Source: Antedon mediterranea (Eukaryota; Echinodermata; Crinoidea; Comatulida; Antedonidae). From it: a DNA stretch of 64,000 nt. A program made the position numbers and the translations under genes. The stretch covers positions 11,528,501 through 11,592,500 of the forward strand of contig NC_092672.1 in assembly GCF_964355755.1 (NCBI RefSeq). Reading direction: 5' to 3'. Positions within the stretch are counted from its first letter, which is position 1. The number at the start of each line of letters is the position of its first letter. Below, in pieces: positions 11,610-24,709 of the stretch. Below the pieces are notes generated by a model that was not told the DNA's origin, did not search any database, and was given only the letters and a program-made list of their open reading frames with translations.

Positions 11610-12398
11610 AGAGCATATTTGCACATCATTCTCACCCTGCTTTCAAATGTTGATTTTACATGTTGTTTATTATCTTATAATCTCATCGTGTTATGCCAGC
11701 AAGAATATCGATAATTTAATAAAAATTCACCTATGTTTTGCTTATTTGACCTGCTAGCAAAATATCATGTTATATTTATATAAACAGATAGTTTTAGTGC
11801 GCAAACATGACGATATTTTGTCTTTTCAATCTCAACTAGAAAAATCCACCTGGGGGCGCTAGAATGCCGGTTCTTGTTAGCAGGACATTTCAAATTTTAA
11901 CCCAATTACTACAACAAACAATAGTTCACTAACACCGACCATGAGATATCTAGTCAATAGCATGCGGTTCAATTAGGCCACTAATTTAAAATATGTAACT
12001 TAAAACGACATGAATCGCTCGCCAGGATATCCGTCCATCCTATCGATAAGAGCGGGCTTCTTGACCCTCATCCGAAGGCTACGCCCCAGGCTGGACATAT
12101 AGCAGGTACGGCCCATGTAGTCATTATCCAAATAACACACAGATGAAGATACAAATCAATATATCGGAAAATGACATTGTTGTGAGAAATTCATGTGATG
12201 AAGATAAAAACATGAAATGTCTTATACTTCGTTTGATAACAATAGTACTGTACAACTAAATGACCGCCAGTCAAGATAATAAAGACTGCGATTAATTCAT
12301 GATAGACCCAAGTAATAAGTTTACACACACCCTATTTCAATTAGTATGGGGTCTTATCAAATTAGCATAATTACCGGTTCGACGGAACATGATTGAAA

Positions 12399-12428
12399 TT
12401 ATACAAATGTAATCACACATTTGTATAA
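12399..12428. repeat. inverted repeat, 12-bp arms
   Basis: TTATACAAATGT and ACATTTGTATAA are perfect complements separated by six bases. Similar ATTTGTATAAA words recur at about 12450. It may be the remnant of a small TIR element. Confidence 0.55.
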
Positions 12429-12571
12429 ATTAACATATACTAATTTGTATAAAGGTTATTTAAATTTTTTTTTACATAGTACTGTATACAAATATTGCAC
12501 ATTAAAATAAGATTTATAATATTACACCTTATAGTGTTTCAAATAAAATTGACATTTTTTGTTTCGTTTTT

Positions 12572-12690
12572 AGTCGCGTGGACGCGACTCAATAGTTCAC
12601 TATGTCGGTCGGTCGGTCTGTCTGTCGGTCCGGTATCACTATGCGTTTTAGCACGCGACTTATGGCTGTTGGCCTTGTTTTTAACAAGCT
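12572..12690. repeat. GC-rich dispersed-repeat candidate with GTCG microsatellite
   Basis: A perfect hairpin AGTCGCGT-GG-ACGCGACT (12572-12589) is followed by an interrupted (GTCG)n/(GTCT)n tract (12604-12630) and a return of CACGCGACTT (12651-12661). The composition stands out from the AT-rich surroundings. The block looks like the end of a repeat family, but the family is not identified. Confidence 0.45.
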
Positions 12691-15600
12691 AGCAATGTTC
12701 ATGAAAAAAACCTTAAAAATTATATATATATTTTGAATATAGGCCTAGGCCTACTTTTGTTTGTGATTATTCGCGTCGCTTTTCAACACATTTTTCATGA
12801 ACATAACATTTCTTTGATTCTTTTTGGAAGAAGAGGGTCATTAGTGTATCCAAATTCAAGGAACTGGGGTATATTTTAACACATATGTTGTTACAGACAG
12901 ATATACCCACTTTAAATATCGACCAAAGTAGCATTTTATATACCCACTCTTATATTGTAATCAAGTTGAATAACAAATATTAACAGTAGGTACGAATCCT
13001 TCAAGTATTATTATATAGGCCTAATTGCTTTCTGATAATAGACATGGCGCCAACGATGTTTTGCAAAACAGACCCACGTGGTTATTGATTTATCATAAAA
13101 GAACAAGTAATCAATCCTAGCACAAAATGTTTGATAATGGTATATAATAGAATTAGATTGTATAAATCGATTGGAAAACGGAGAGCGGAAAACGGACCTG
13201 AAAAAAACAGGAGACACGTACAACCGTTTACTTTTACCGAAAAGTATGCAAAACACAAATATTTGTGATACGAAATAGGTCTAACTGTATTGCAGTAGAC
13301 ATCTATAACTTATAATTGGTTAGATCAATTAACATTCCTAAGAGATAAGTTAGGGGGTGGGATTGGTGATAAACCGGTATATTATTGTGTTGTATCGATG
13401 CCAAGTCAAAATATAGTAAAGTTATAACATGTAACAATGCATCAAGATTAAACTACCGTATACATTACTATCTGTCAAAGTGCAATACCTGCGCTTATAA
13501 TGATTGAACAAATGTTATTGGCCTTAGCACACAGTACGGTACAGGGGATGAGGTACCGTAAACGAGAGTTTTAAAAGAAGACAATTTGCGCTTTTAATAA
13601 ATCTTTTTTGAGGTACATATACATATATTCCAAAGCAGAAAAGTGGTACTTCTATAGGAGTAAATCGACCATAAATTAATATCGTAGATATAGGCATACA
13701 ATAGAAGTAAAGTATGAAAGGCTTACGCACTTTTTTTCTGAAAAAGCTGACCGCTTGATCTTACTAATCTCATAGGATTTTGAATTTTTAAGATGACATG
13801 ACAATCAACCTATTTAATAAAATCAGATTCATCGACTTTCGTTGATTATTTGTAACAATCCTTTAAGTAAATACAGTAAATAAATTACCTTAACAAGAAA
13901 AAGGTGAACTACATACTAGGTCAAATGTATCAGCAATTTAAATTTACATTTAAAAAAGTAAGGGTAACTTCCAGAATGTAAAATTTTGATAATGTGACCG
14001 TAGAAGAAAGTTTATTTTTCACAATAAAATGGCACGCATTGCTAGCTGAGCGCACTATTCACTTCCGATTTGTACGCACACGAGCGTGACCTTGTAAAAT
14101 TGATTATCCTCATTCATAAAGTACGATACTTCAAAGAAAGATCTAATTAGGAAACACGTCACTAGCTTCACAAGTGGATGACACATATTATATTTGAAGA
14201 TTTTAATGAACAGGGCAACTTCGATTCAATACCATGATGAGATTTTGTAACAATTAAATCGCTCTAATTACGCAATAATAGAGTAAACGAAGGTGATTTC
14301 ATTAGTGTTCTTGGAAGGTTCAAATCATCGAGTGTATTACTGGAGTGTATTTTACTTAAGTCAATAAGTGGATATGGCGTACTCTTCCAATTCTTTAATG
14401 CTTTTCTAGTGTATTACATCATTCAACTTGTGTCTAGAAGATGCTTAGGGCTAATGTAAAACCTACTTTTATTCAGTTTTTAAATATAGATTGTCCTGAA
14501 AAAAAAATTGTTAAATAGTTTTGTTGTTAGATCATTGACATACATTATTGTATAGCCTAGGCTCATGGTTGGAATGTCATATTAGAAAATGGAAAAAAAA
14601 ATATCTGAAAAAGCCTTCATCTTTGTCACGAGTAGAACCATGTGGGTACGGCACAGAAACATATATTAGATTAGATTAACTATATTAATTAGACTAATTA
14701 AAAATCATAGTGGTTACCACCAATCATTCTTTTAGAAAATGTTTATTCTTATCATGATATATGAACAAGAATGGAACTGTCATTCAACATGTCAATCATC
14801 TAACAACAAGATATCTACTCAATCAACATCCAGTCTGATTAATTATAGACAGACTTAATTATTTGACCAATGTCCTCACGTTACAGATACAATGGACAAA
14901 AACATTAGAAAATCAAGAAAACACGCTGACCATTTCCAGAACAGAACAGTTTACAATTTCCGTTACATCGTATCTAGATGACTATCATAATCAATGGCAG
15001 CTTCCCACGAGACGTCTAAAAGTTAACCAATACCTTTGTGATATAGTTACAAATATGAAAACTTTGACGTGAAATTTGACACTTTCCATGTGTCTATGTC
15101 AGGTGACTTTCGGCAGGTGATGTTCACCAGATAACGTGTTGACACCTGGTATTAAAATTTGGACAATCATGCAATTGACCACCTGTATTTTTAATGTACC
15201 GATGTTGTAAAACACAACAATTACAACTAAAATATGTCGATCAGAAACACGATAAACCATTTGATGTTAATATCGAAAATAGGTTATCCTATTTGCCATG
15301 TCAATTTAGATTACGCATAGCACCCATGAACACAGAGGTCTACCCTCCCTCAGGAATGTGGTCTATTTTCTCGGGTTTGAGCATTTAGTTCGTCGGAATT
15401 CTATTTTATTTGTCAATTTTCATGATATTTTTCGTAGCCTAGATTACGGTAATGTAGTACTATTTTTCAATTTTGTTAAAAATATTAATAAATCACATAA
15501 TAAACAGCTTTAATTCCAACAACAATTATATATTGTTTTTCATCAAGTTATTCTGATAGAGAAACACACACACACACTAATAACATGTTCTGAAATATCG

Positions 15601-18600
15601 TTGGAGTTGGATCAAATTAGAATAGGCCTACAGGTAAAGATATCATGCAATTATGATTCTAAAAAAATAAACCATTTTTGCTTTCTCCTCATTCCCAAAT
15701 ATAATTATTATCATGTGTGTAATTTGTAGGTGGAACATTGTTGCGATTCTCTATAGTATTTTTTTTAATGTTGAAAATAAACAACTCATTTAATACGTCT
15801 ATTATCCCAATTAGTGCTATAAAGATAAACAAATGCTAGGCCTAATTATTGTTGGGGGGAAAACGATAAATAGTTATCAATTTCTGTTTTTCGTTTTCTC
15901 GCTAGTGAATAAAAATCTGTTTGTTTACAAGAAATTATCATTGTATCTTTTTAATGTTACATTAAAAAAAGGTTCAACATTGTGCACAGGCTTTCTAAAG
16001 GTCCTCTTTGTGAGGAAACCTGCTTAACGCAGGCCAATGTTATAGTGATTTATACATTTATATATAAAAAATTGTATCACAGGTTGTGCTTGTATGCGGT
16101 GACTTTCGTCATCCCCAATTTCAAACTTAATTTGTTCAATTGAAATCAGTCATGAGAATGTTGGTGTAAAATGATGTTATTTAATGTAGAATTCATAGTG
16201 ATACACGTATATGACCTATTTTTCATTTTATAACTTCCGGTGTTTAAGTTATGCTAATTTGTCTTGATAGCATTCAAATAGATGAATCAGAACTCTGTTA
16301 ACTAATTCCTCTATGTTTTGGCTCTTAGTTGTATTCAGTAAGTAAGGCCTGTTAATATACGCCTTACTGTATTGGGTAAAAATCGTCACGTTTTCGTTAC
16401 GAGAAATGTAATGTGTTTAATAAAAGACATTATAACAACACAGTAGGCATACCGTATCCATCTCATTTGATTTGGTAATTGTGCATGACGTGCTATTTAG
16501 TATATTGTACGATAAAAGTTCTATTCAATAGTTCTATTACACGGTAGTTTTTGTAAAAGGAGGCTGGTGATTGAACTTCCACGTTCGAAAAACCTAATGT
16601 TTTATGCCGTTCATAGCCTATATGCCTATACTACGCGGCCACCAAACCGTCGAAATCATTACATTCAAAATAGAAGAAGCGGATTAATTAAATAAAAGTT
16701 AAATTAGGACAAGTTCCGGTAGGTATAAAACAATAATGACCGTTTTTATGGTATAACTTTTAAAAGTAAAGTATTCTTCCCATTTGAAGTATAGGCCTAA
16801 ACAAACATTTTTTATTTGTAGGCTTTAATGATATGATTTCAAAATATAAAAAATGTTGATGACATCAACCTACTGACTTAATTCTATTTGCTCTGCATGC
16901 TTTTATTTTCTTAAACGTGAGATATGAGTACATTGAGGGTTAGAGACTTTAGGTTTTGCTCACGTAATGACGTTTTAACAACATACACCCCGAAGTATTC
17001 CGCACACCGCAGTACTATATCAAACATCATTTGCAATATGATTCCTAGTGTAGACAGTAACATCGAAATCATTAATAGTTAGTAGTTTCTCTCCACATCC
17101 ATCGCAGCACCAAAACCCAGGTAGCCGATTTTGTACAACAAGTATTAGCCTACAATTCATAAAATGGACATCTCCTGGTGTGTCTGTACGTGCGCGCAGT
17201 AAGCTTCCATGGTGGAACACCGTACGACGTTCACGAAAGCCACATTTAATTAAATTACCAAGTAGATACATTTAAATTACTTTTAATAAATATTTGTTTT
17301 TCTCCATAAAATAATAACATTATTTCATGCGCGGTCATGGCTAGACCAACACACAATGCGAATATAAACGTCATTCAGGGTAAGATACGGTAACTTTCAA
17401 AAGACCCCGATAAATAAATAAAAGGGAATACATCGATAGCTTGCGTCTTAGCTACATTTAGGCCTACATACAAATGTACAAGAAAGAAAGAAGATCATAA
17501 TTTTGGTTACCCGGCTAGCAAACACAATCTCTTCTTTAGAGCATGTCTGGCTATATGCCTATTGTAGAAAGTGATGTATATAGTAGGTCTCTATTTAAAT
17601 CTAAATATACGTGGTGTACCGCAAACTTTATATTATGATAGCCAAAATTTTAGGGGAAAAATGCTGAAACTTTAATCCTACAGAATTTTTGAAAATAATT
17701 GACGAGGGCAAATAGACACGCGTCGGCTGCCACAGATGATAATGATCTGCAAGCCGTGTTGCCGCCTGCCATTCGCGGCAGAGGCACGCGTTGGTCTTGC
17801 CGTAATTTTAGAATCCGGTTTAAAATACAGATCCGGCTGCCAAGAACAAACTCATAAATTACGAAATAACAAAATTCACTTAATAAATGATATTCTCTCA
17901 ACTATGCTAAACTATATCCTATTACAGTTCATGTTTACATTATAAAAATAAGGTTGATTGATACTTGGAAATGGTTTTATTACATTATAATAATACCGTA
18001 ATAATTAGGCCTATGCTCAAAATATATTTGAGACATGGTTTAGGCGCCATAGTAAGCATAACCTCTTCATGAACGGTCGATAAAATGGTAAGTAACTAAT
18101 TGTAACACCCTCCGAATTAAGAGTTAACCGGCGAGAATTCCTAGATCTATTGCAGCCAGTTGAAAGAACATCGAAAGATAGACCATAATAGAATAATTCG
18201 TACTCAACGTTGATTGTATCTGTATTCTATATTTGAATTGAATTTGAATGGAAGGTTAAAATGATACTTTGGCGGTTAATATGAATTACAAAATTGATCA
18301 TAAAATCTGACGAACCCTGCTGACTAACCAATCTAAATCTCGCAGCGCTAATAAAGCTGTCCTTTCCGAGCTTATAGTAATCTGTTGGATTTAAAACCTC
18401 GTATTGGAAAGCACACTAATTGCAATCGGAGTTCTTATTCTGTACAGAGTGAATCCTTGGTTCCTGTTCTTTATTCCAAATGTCAACATACTTTGGTGAA
18501 TCACTAAAGAAGTGTCTTTCTTCGCGGCAGTGGTGCTAATAGTATTACTGAAGATGTTTCTAGCCCGTAGTAATGAAAGAAAAAGGGGTTTGAGAGGTCA

Positions 18601-19367
18601 GAAAAGAGTCTCATTATTCACTGATCTTTTGCCTTTGTTTTCCGATGAATAGAGCAATGATGGGCTTAGGGGTAAAAAGTGTGAACAGGAGTAGCTAATG
18701 CGTCAATTGGCTATAAAGAAAGTAAAATGGCAGGTGGCCAACATGCAGTCATTCCTCTTTTCAAGGAATTTATTTCAAATTATATAGTTCTTTGACTCAA
18801 AACTATCAATTATTCTTTGCGAGTAACTGCATTAAAGTAGGCCTAACTTAAATATTAATAGTTTAAAAAGGTTGTGCAATAGGCCTATGTAAAGTATGTA
18901 CCGTGTCAAGCATTTAACTTTTCAACTAAAAGCCCTTTCGAGTCACATAACACGAATTTCGTTTTTCATTCATGGTCTAAAATTCCTAGAGGAACCTACT
19001 AAAAATAATGAATGTTGAATAGTTTTTGTCTTTAATAATAGTATATAATGAAATAATAATTGCTGACTGATCTATATTTTTAATAAACCTAAAATAGGCC
19101 TATTAGATCTATTTTCTTTTTTGAATAGCAATTAATTTGCTCAAAAACTTTTTGTTTTTCTATCGGTAAATCTAAATTATGTGATAACATTCTTTCTATT
19201 ACGCATTTTCTGGTCAACTCAGACTTGACCAAAGCCCACAGAGAACAATATAAAAGTACATTCCATCGATAAAGAAGAATTTTTTAGAAAAATCATAGTA
19301 CGACGACAAAATGTCTAAAAAGAATTAGGTAGAAGTCTATAATTCCAATTTTACGGAAGGTAAATAA
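12691..19367. other. non-coding, nothing recognised
   Basis: 6.7 kb of AT-rich sequence with only short, motif-free open frames. TAGGCCTA-type motifs are scattered (for example near 12741, 13015, 15625, 15837, 16794, 17459, 18007, 18838, 19094). On the minus strand this would lie within the putative intron between the exons at 20659 and 505. Confidence 0.45.
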
Positions 19368-19637
19368 GTTTTCTCCAACTTCCGTACCGTAGTAAACATA
19401 ACAGTAAACTAGTGTAACTAAAGTCATCAAAAAAACCTACGCTCTTTTGGTTCAATTATTAAATTAATTGAACCAAAAGTGCGTAGGTTCAAGAATAAAA
19501 TAACACACTTTAAGAGATTAACGAAATATTTAAATGGTAAACATTTTTCGGTTTAACTTCAACCACCATGTACTGTACACTGTCGTGTAGTTTCAGTAAA
19601 TTATACAGTTATGTTTACTACGGAAGTTGGAGAAAAC
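19368..19637. mobile_element. 270-bp MITE with nested palindrome
   Basis: The outer inverted repeats are GTTTTCTCCAACTTCCGTA on the left and its complement TACGGAAGTTGGAGAAAAC on the right. Complementarity continues through GTAGTAAACATAAC, with a 5-nt CCGTA duplication on the left. A nearly perfect inner palindrome (19434-19489, arms starting AACCTACGCTCTTTTGGTTC) sits off-centre. There is no coding capacity. Target duplications are not evident, so the superfamily is not assigned. Confidence 0.65.
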
Positions 19638-20658
19638 ATTTTTACGGTCACGTTCATTAAAAGCGGAATTAGATTTTAATTTGATACATAATTATGTCAC
19701 AGCTATAATGGCAATAGACCCAGGATAGATAGGAATAGAAACGTGCCCCAAAGATTATAAAATCCACAAATTCACTGTGAATCCGTTACGTAAAGTGGGG
19801 CGAAATAAGTAAGTTACCTTATGTCTCTTTAAGAAATACCTTGCACGTACGACTATTCTATATCGTGTCCGTTATCGGCACAGGTGTTACTGAAAGTTTA
19901 ATCTTATTACAGGCAACAATACAACATTTTAATACTATGGTAGGCCTACAACATACACACATAGATCAAGTGTGAAAACGGTATTGTTATCATAAAAGTT
20001 ATTTACCCGTAGATACTTTAATTGACAATAAGAACATAAAGAGAGAAATAGAAAATGTACGGTATGGACAGTACTAAAACTATAACCACGTGTAAATAGT
20101 TACGGCGTCAGGGAAATTGCACAATGTTGACTGACTTGATAACCAACGACTAATGAATTATAAATATTGAAACAATTGATTACCGTGTCCTGTGTTACTA
20201 CCAAATACTACTAAGTAAGTTTAAGAATAAAGTAAGGTCACAGAGTTCTGAATTCATGCCATGTCCGTCTATTTAACTTTGTATTATAAACCACAATTCA
20301 GAATTTACCACATTTTTGTTTTAATCGGTACCGGTAGCCTATAGGCCTATTGACTTAATAGGCCTAGAAGTACAAAAATCACGATATGAATATTACTTTA
20401 TTAACCCTATGTAGTAAGGTAGATGTAATATATTGTATTAATGTATAGTAGGCCTATAGTCTTTTTTTATATGAAAAGTATGATCTGTTTTAAATAATAT
20501 TTAGTGTATAAGTTTTAAATTATTATTTTTTTTTTCTTGGCAAATTGTGTACGATAGTTAACCATTTAAGTCTAACGTGTTGCTAAATATAACTGTATAC
20601 ATTAAAGTAGGCTTAGAACTAATATAAAAAGATAAAATGACAACAAATTGATTCTTAC
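19638..20658. other. non-coding; probable first coding intron of the 20659 gene
   Basis: AT-rich, with TAGGCCTA near 19940, 20341, 20358 and 20450. Lies just downstream (minus strand) of the donor at 20658. Confidence 0.45.
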
Positions 20659-20790
20659 TATAGATGCATAACTTTCGTAGTCCTCTCCATCGCTATCTTC
20701 GGGGTAACCATTTTCCTTCAAATACTCCATTGGGTTACCATAGCAATATGGTAAAAGGAAGATGATCCACAGAGATAAGTAAAACCTCAT
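20659..20790 (-). CDS. signal-peptide exon of a secreted protein
   Basis: The first coding exon of a minus-strand gene. From ATG at 20790 it encodes 44 residues. The first 18 form a classical signal peptide (hydrophobic core LSLWIIFLLPYCYG, likely cleavage before NPMEYL). An acidic segment follows (PEDSDGEDYESY). The exon ends after a complete codon at a strong donor GTAAGA (20658 downward). An acceptor TTGTCTGTAG precedes it (exon start 20825), so 20791-20825 is 5' UTR. An upstream in-frame ATG at 20835 falls in the intron and is not used. The YLKENGY motif just after the signal peptide loosely recalls the start of a matrix-metalloproteinase propeptide; this is a tentative inference, and a neuropeptide or other secreted precursor is equally possible. 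Confidence 0.6.
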
Positions 20791-20825
20791 GCCGCCACTA
20801 TTTAATCGTACAAATTCCGAAGATC
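20791..20825 (-). other. 5' UTR part of the exon
   Basis: Lies between the inferred acceptor (TTATATAATTGTCTGTAG, AG at 20827-20826) and the ATG. It contains no other start codon in good context. Confidence 0.45.
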
Positions 20826-21000
20826 CTACAGACAATTATATAATACCGGGCTATGACAAAACTCCAAAATCTCTGAAGTATCTCAAAAATAAAATCTCCT
20901 GGTTCAAGATTGTAATTATTATCAGATCAAACGTTCGTCTTGTCCTTCTATAATAAAATCCTTTCCTTTCGTCGTTCGAATTGATTTAATACAAACTTAC

Positions 21001-21480
21001 GGTATCCTTCTTGCATCTGGTCTAATACAGTTTAAAAAATGCCCTTGTCTAAATGTCCCTCAACATCAACAAGATTTGAACTGGTGTTATTAATTTGTAA
21101 AATCACGCTTAATTTGCTCTGTCGCAACTTATGTTTAGAAAATCACTAATGACACGATTCATCCGAGAAGTGCGACTTCCAGTGGTGGTGATTTACACGC
21201 TTCAATGAATACAAATTACGTATAATTCAAGATCATTTGTTGCAATACCGTATACTTAAATACACAATTCGCGAGGTTTCTTCAAAAACCAATGTGTAAA
21301 TTCCACGTTATATCAAATATTTTTTTCAACAAGTTAATAGTCCAAACATAGTTATTTCAAAATAATATTCCTCGAAGGACCGGAGTATAAATAAAGTTGT
21401 TGATTTGACAGGAAAAATCAGAATAATGACGGCCAAATAAAATGTGACGACAGTTAACCGAACCTCCCCAAGCTAAATGA
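21001..21480 (-). other. putative non-coding first exon
   Basis: A donor GTAAGT (21000 downward) follows GGATACC on the minus strand. A TATA box about 500 bp upstream would set the transcript start near 21480. Long single 5' UTR exons of this size are uncommon, so a further intron may lie inside it. Confidence 0.3.
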
Positions 21481-21505
21481 CAATGGACTGCGTTTTCACA
21501 GTAGG

Positions 21506-21520
21506 CATTTATAAGCCAAT
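21506..21520 (-). promoter_or_regulatory. candidate TATA box with adjacent inverted CCAAT
   Basis: The minus strand reads ATTGG, CT, TATAAATG. It sits upstream of the donor at 21000 and of the signal-peptide exon, in the right orientation for that gene. Confidence 0.35.
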
Positions 21521-23043
21521 AAGCCGTGATCGCGCAGATGGGACTACTTTACTTCTACTTGCCCTAGCCGGATTCGCACTCGTACGTAATTTGGACGTCT
21601 CGTCTCGCCAAATAATAAATCAGGCTGTTAAGCTGTTTTGGATAAAGATCAACAATGCTTTAGTTTCAGATTTGGGATTTCTTAATTGCCAGCAAAGCGG
21701 TAGTCGGTGGATATATCCGATCATTATCAACAAAGAGCCCGAATTCGGTTTATTTAAGTTAAGGTTAAGTTTTTCAGTTTGGCTGCAATTGCCGTAAATT
21801 CCAGTTAACGTTTTATAGCGTGCCAAATAATAACTATTATAGTTTATACACAAAATGTGACGCCTTATATATTCAAAATGTACACGAATAATACTGAAAG
21901 GATGGCACATGTTGAATAGTTTAATCAGTTAATATTCATTATCAAGATTATTAAATGATTACTAAATATTATGATAATTAATATAGGGCCAAAAGATCTA
22001 TAATACTGTCATAGAAACAAATACATTATGATATTGAATATCTATACCCAATCACTGTCAATGATCGTAGGTTTAGTTTTTATGATTAAGAGTGTAGGCT
22101 TAGGCTACTAAAAACAACATTTTGAGCGTGTGGAAAATAGTTTTTCAAGCTCTAAAAAAAGTATTCTATAAAGTTGAATTATTGTGGTAGATTAGATGGC
22201 GCTATAACGACAGTTAAGCTAAACTAATTTAGTATGTTGAATTCCCAAAATAAAAAATACTATTGCTGCATATTGGTAAACTAATAAAAACTGAATTCGT
22301 TACCAGTAATACAGTAAGTCATTGAAAGTAGTACTATAGCCTACGCATTAAAAGCACAACATGTCAACATTAATTTGCAATATTATAATGTCATAAATAC
22401 AGTTTACAAATAGGATTCATATACGAAATGACAAAGTACTAACATTAATATATTTATGAATCCGTGATAACAAATGTCGGGGTGCCAAGGCTGTATCAGG
22501 CCTACAGTTACACTACTGTACTATTATAGTATTGACGTCTTCCATGACGAGCGACAACCAGACTAGATCCTATTAGTAAAACGCCGCGGGTTCGGTGTTC
22601 TTTTCTCGCAATGAAAATCATTTCGTTGATTTCTATGAAGAATATAGCTATTGCAGTAGATTGTGTACAATTACAATAAGAAATCGCCCAATTGCAGATA
22701 CTTTTCTATTAGGTTATGAAAACACTTTGTAATGTGTAAATACAACATATAATGGAATTGGCAATGACGGCAGGAGCTTAGACTGTTTGAAAGAGGATAA
22801 AATCAAGTGAAGGAGATGATTGCAGACAGCTTGGCCCCAATACCTGGTTTGTCAACCAAACACTCCAATTTGACACCTAACAATTATTATTAATCCACTT
22901 GAGGACAATTGAAGCTTTTTACTTTGCCTAAAAGCTCTATTATTTGACTCAGTGATTTGTTTGCTCAAATAGTTACCAATTATTTGCACATAAAAGAGGT
23001 TACTCGCTCAATTTGGTTTTTACTATGGTGCAGTCAATCAAAG
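21521..23043. other. non-coding, nothing recognised
   Basis: A 106-codon plus-strand open frame (21477-21797) and its minus-strand shadow have no motif and overlap the promoter candidate. Confidence 0.45.
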
Positions 23044-23142
23044 TATATAAAAGACAAGTCAAAACGATTACAATTTCAGTAAAGAAAGGTCTTCGACATA
23101 CCTCTGGAAAAAAAAGGATTTTGTTTATCCGATCGACTGACG
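23044..23142 (+). promoter_or_regulatory. TATA promoter plus non-coding first exon
   Basis: TATATAAAAG at 23044-23053 is a full-consensus TATA box. An initiator-like TCAGT (A at 23078) follows 34 bp later. A 65-bp exon then ends at a strong donor GTGAGT starting at 23143. The three elements in the correct order and spacing make a real plus-strand promoter plausible. The coding exons that should follow were not recognised before the array. Confidence 0.45.
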
Positions 23143-24511
23143 GTGAGTGACCGAACCGACCGACCAATACGCTGTCTGGTACCTTCTTGTACTGTTAACG
23201 CCCTATTTATGGCGTTATAACGTCGTATTATTATAAAATAACTGTTTTCTTTGGCGGAAATCAGCCACCGTAGTACAGAGTAGTATCATTACCACCTTAT
23301 CTCCACCTATAGAGTTGTTCTGTGTTCAGTGTGGTACACTATAAAGGATATCAAACTTTATGTGATAAAAAAATGTTCCAATATGGACACCTTGACGTCA
23401 TTATAACTTACCTTAGTTGAGCACATACAACTTTGTTTAACTAGTTGGATAGTGTAGACAGAGCTTTACATAAAATATACCCATGTTGGTAACCTATCGG
23501 AGTTTTACCGGCGGTACATTAATGACTGAGCTTAGGTCTACTGTAGTACGTGTGAACACAACTATTAATTGATGACTTGAAGTATGTGGTTTCTGTGAAA
23601 GTGGGATATTTTTAGAACATTTCTTAAAAATGAACATAATCATGTCCAAATAATAACCTCTGCCACCAGACATAACGAAGGACTCGTTATCTGATAAGTA
23701 ATGCTAATTAAGTTTTCACACAAACTAATGAGACCAGGTGGTCCATAATAATTAGTTATACATCTGAAATAAGGCCTATAGCATGTTGCTGATCATCAAT
23801 GCTTTAAAGACAGTGTTAGATAACACTCAGATAGCTCTGATGTTGGGGCTATATTGACACCCAATCGTCGTATGCACATAACAAGGGTATTGTCTTCTTC
23901 CTAAAGTAGGCATAAGATTAAGATAAACTAAAAAAATATTTGAATGGATTTAATCATTTCAACAAAAACAATAAAATGCACGAGCATAATGTCCTGTCTA
24001 CACTCTCGAACTTTATATGACATAAAAAAAAGGTGATGATGTCATATCGATACCAATTAATATACGAACATTAATAAAATACTATTAATTAAATATTAAC
24101 TATGCATTTCTTATTTGTTTTTCATTATGTTCGTTTGGCACACATTGTGATACAACATGACGCAGTAGGCATGTTACTTGCTCATATTATTTCAGGTGAA
24201 TTCTGTCAAAGTCATCGTTACTAATACTATACACGTGGTAATTTTGTAATAAATGTAATTGAGAATTAGACAGTAAAAGGATAAACTCTGTCCCAAGGAC
24301 AAGACTAATGTTTTACATTTTCTTTCACACGCTTTGAATGATCTTCCCATCCTTTAACGTTAGTCAAAACATGTTAACGTAATTTCACTCGAGTCTGTAA
24401 GGTGTTTCCCGGTGTGCTTATTGAGAACGTTGAGAACGGAGCGCTGAAAGGATGCTAGTTACCAAAGTAACAACGCAATCGATATCAAACGCAACCAATA
24501 TGATTAAACCC
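23143..24511. other. non-coding, possible intron
   Basis: Contains an acceptor-like ATTATTTCAG near 24195 followed by a short open stretch, not enough to call an exon. Confidence 0.4.
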
Positions 24512-24709
24512 GTGGGCGACTTTGCGATGGGGCGACTTTGCGTTAGGGCGACTTTGCAATGGGGCGAATTTGCGATGGGGCGACTTTGTAATGGGGCGAC
24601 TTTGCGATGGGGCGACTGTGCCGGGGCGACTTTGTTTTGGGGCGACTTTGCGATGGGGCGACTTTGTATTGGGCGACTTTGTATGGGGCGACTTTGCGAT
24701 GGGGCGACT
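24512..24709. repeat. 16-bp minisatellite, ~12 copies
   Basis: The unit is GGGGCGACTTTGCGAT with variants TTTGTAAT, TTTGTTTT and TGTGCC. It is G-rich on the plus strand, with four-G runs every 16 bp, and so could form G-quadruplexes. Because 16 is not a multiple of three, all three frames read the same cycling peptide (MGRLC, GATL), so the open frames here are artefacts. Confidence 0.9.

Noticed and set aside
12001-12120. GC-richer stretch suspected to be a tRNA or snRNA
   Set aside because: No A/B box pair, no cloverleaf and no match to U1, U2 or U6 core motifs.
21477-21910. Open frames of 96-106 codons on opposite strands
   Set aside because: Mutual shadows without motifs, overlapping a promoter candidate.
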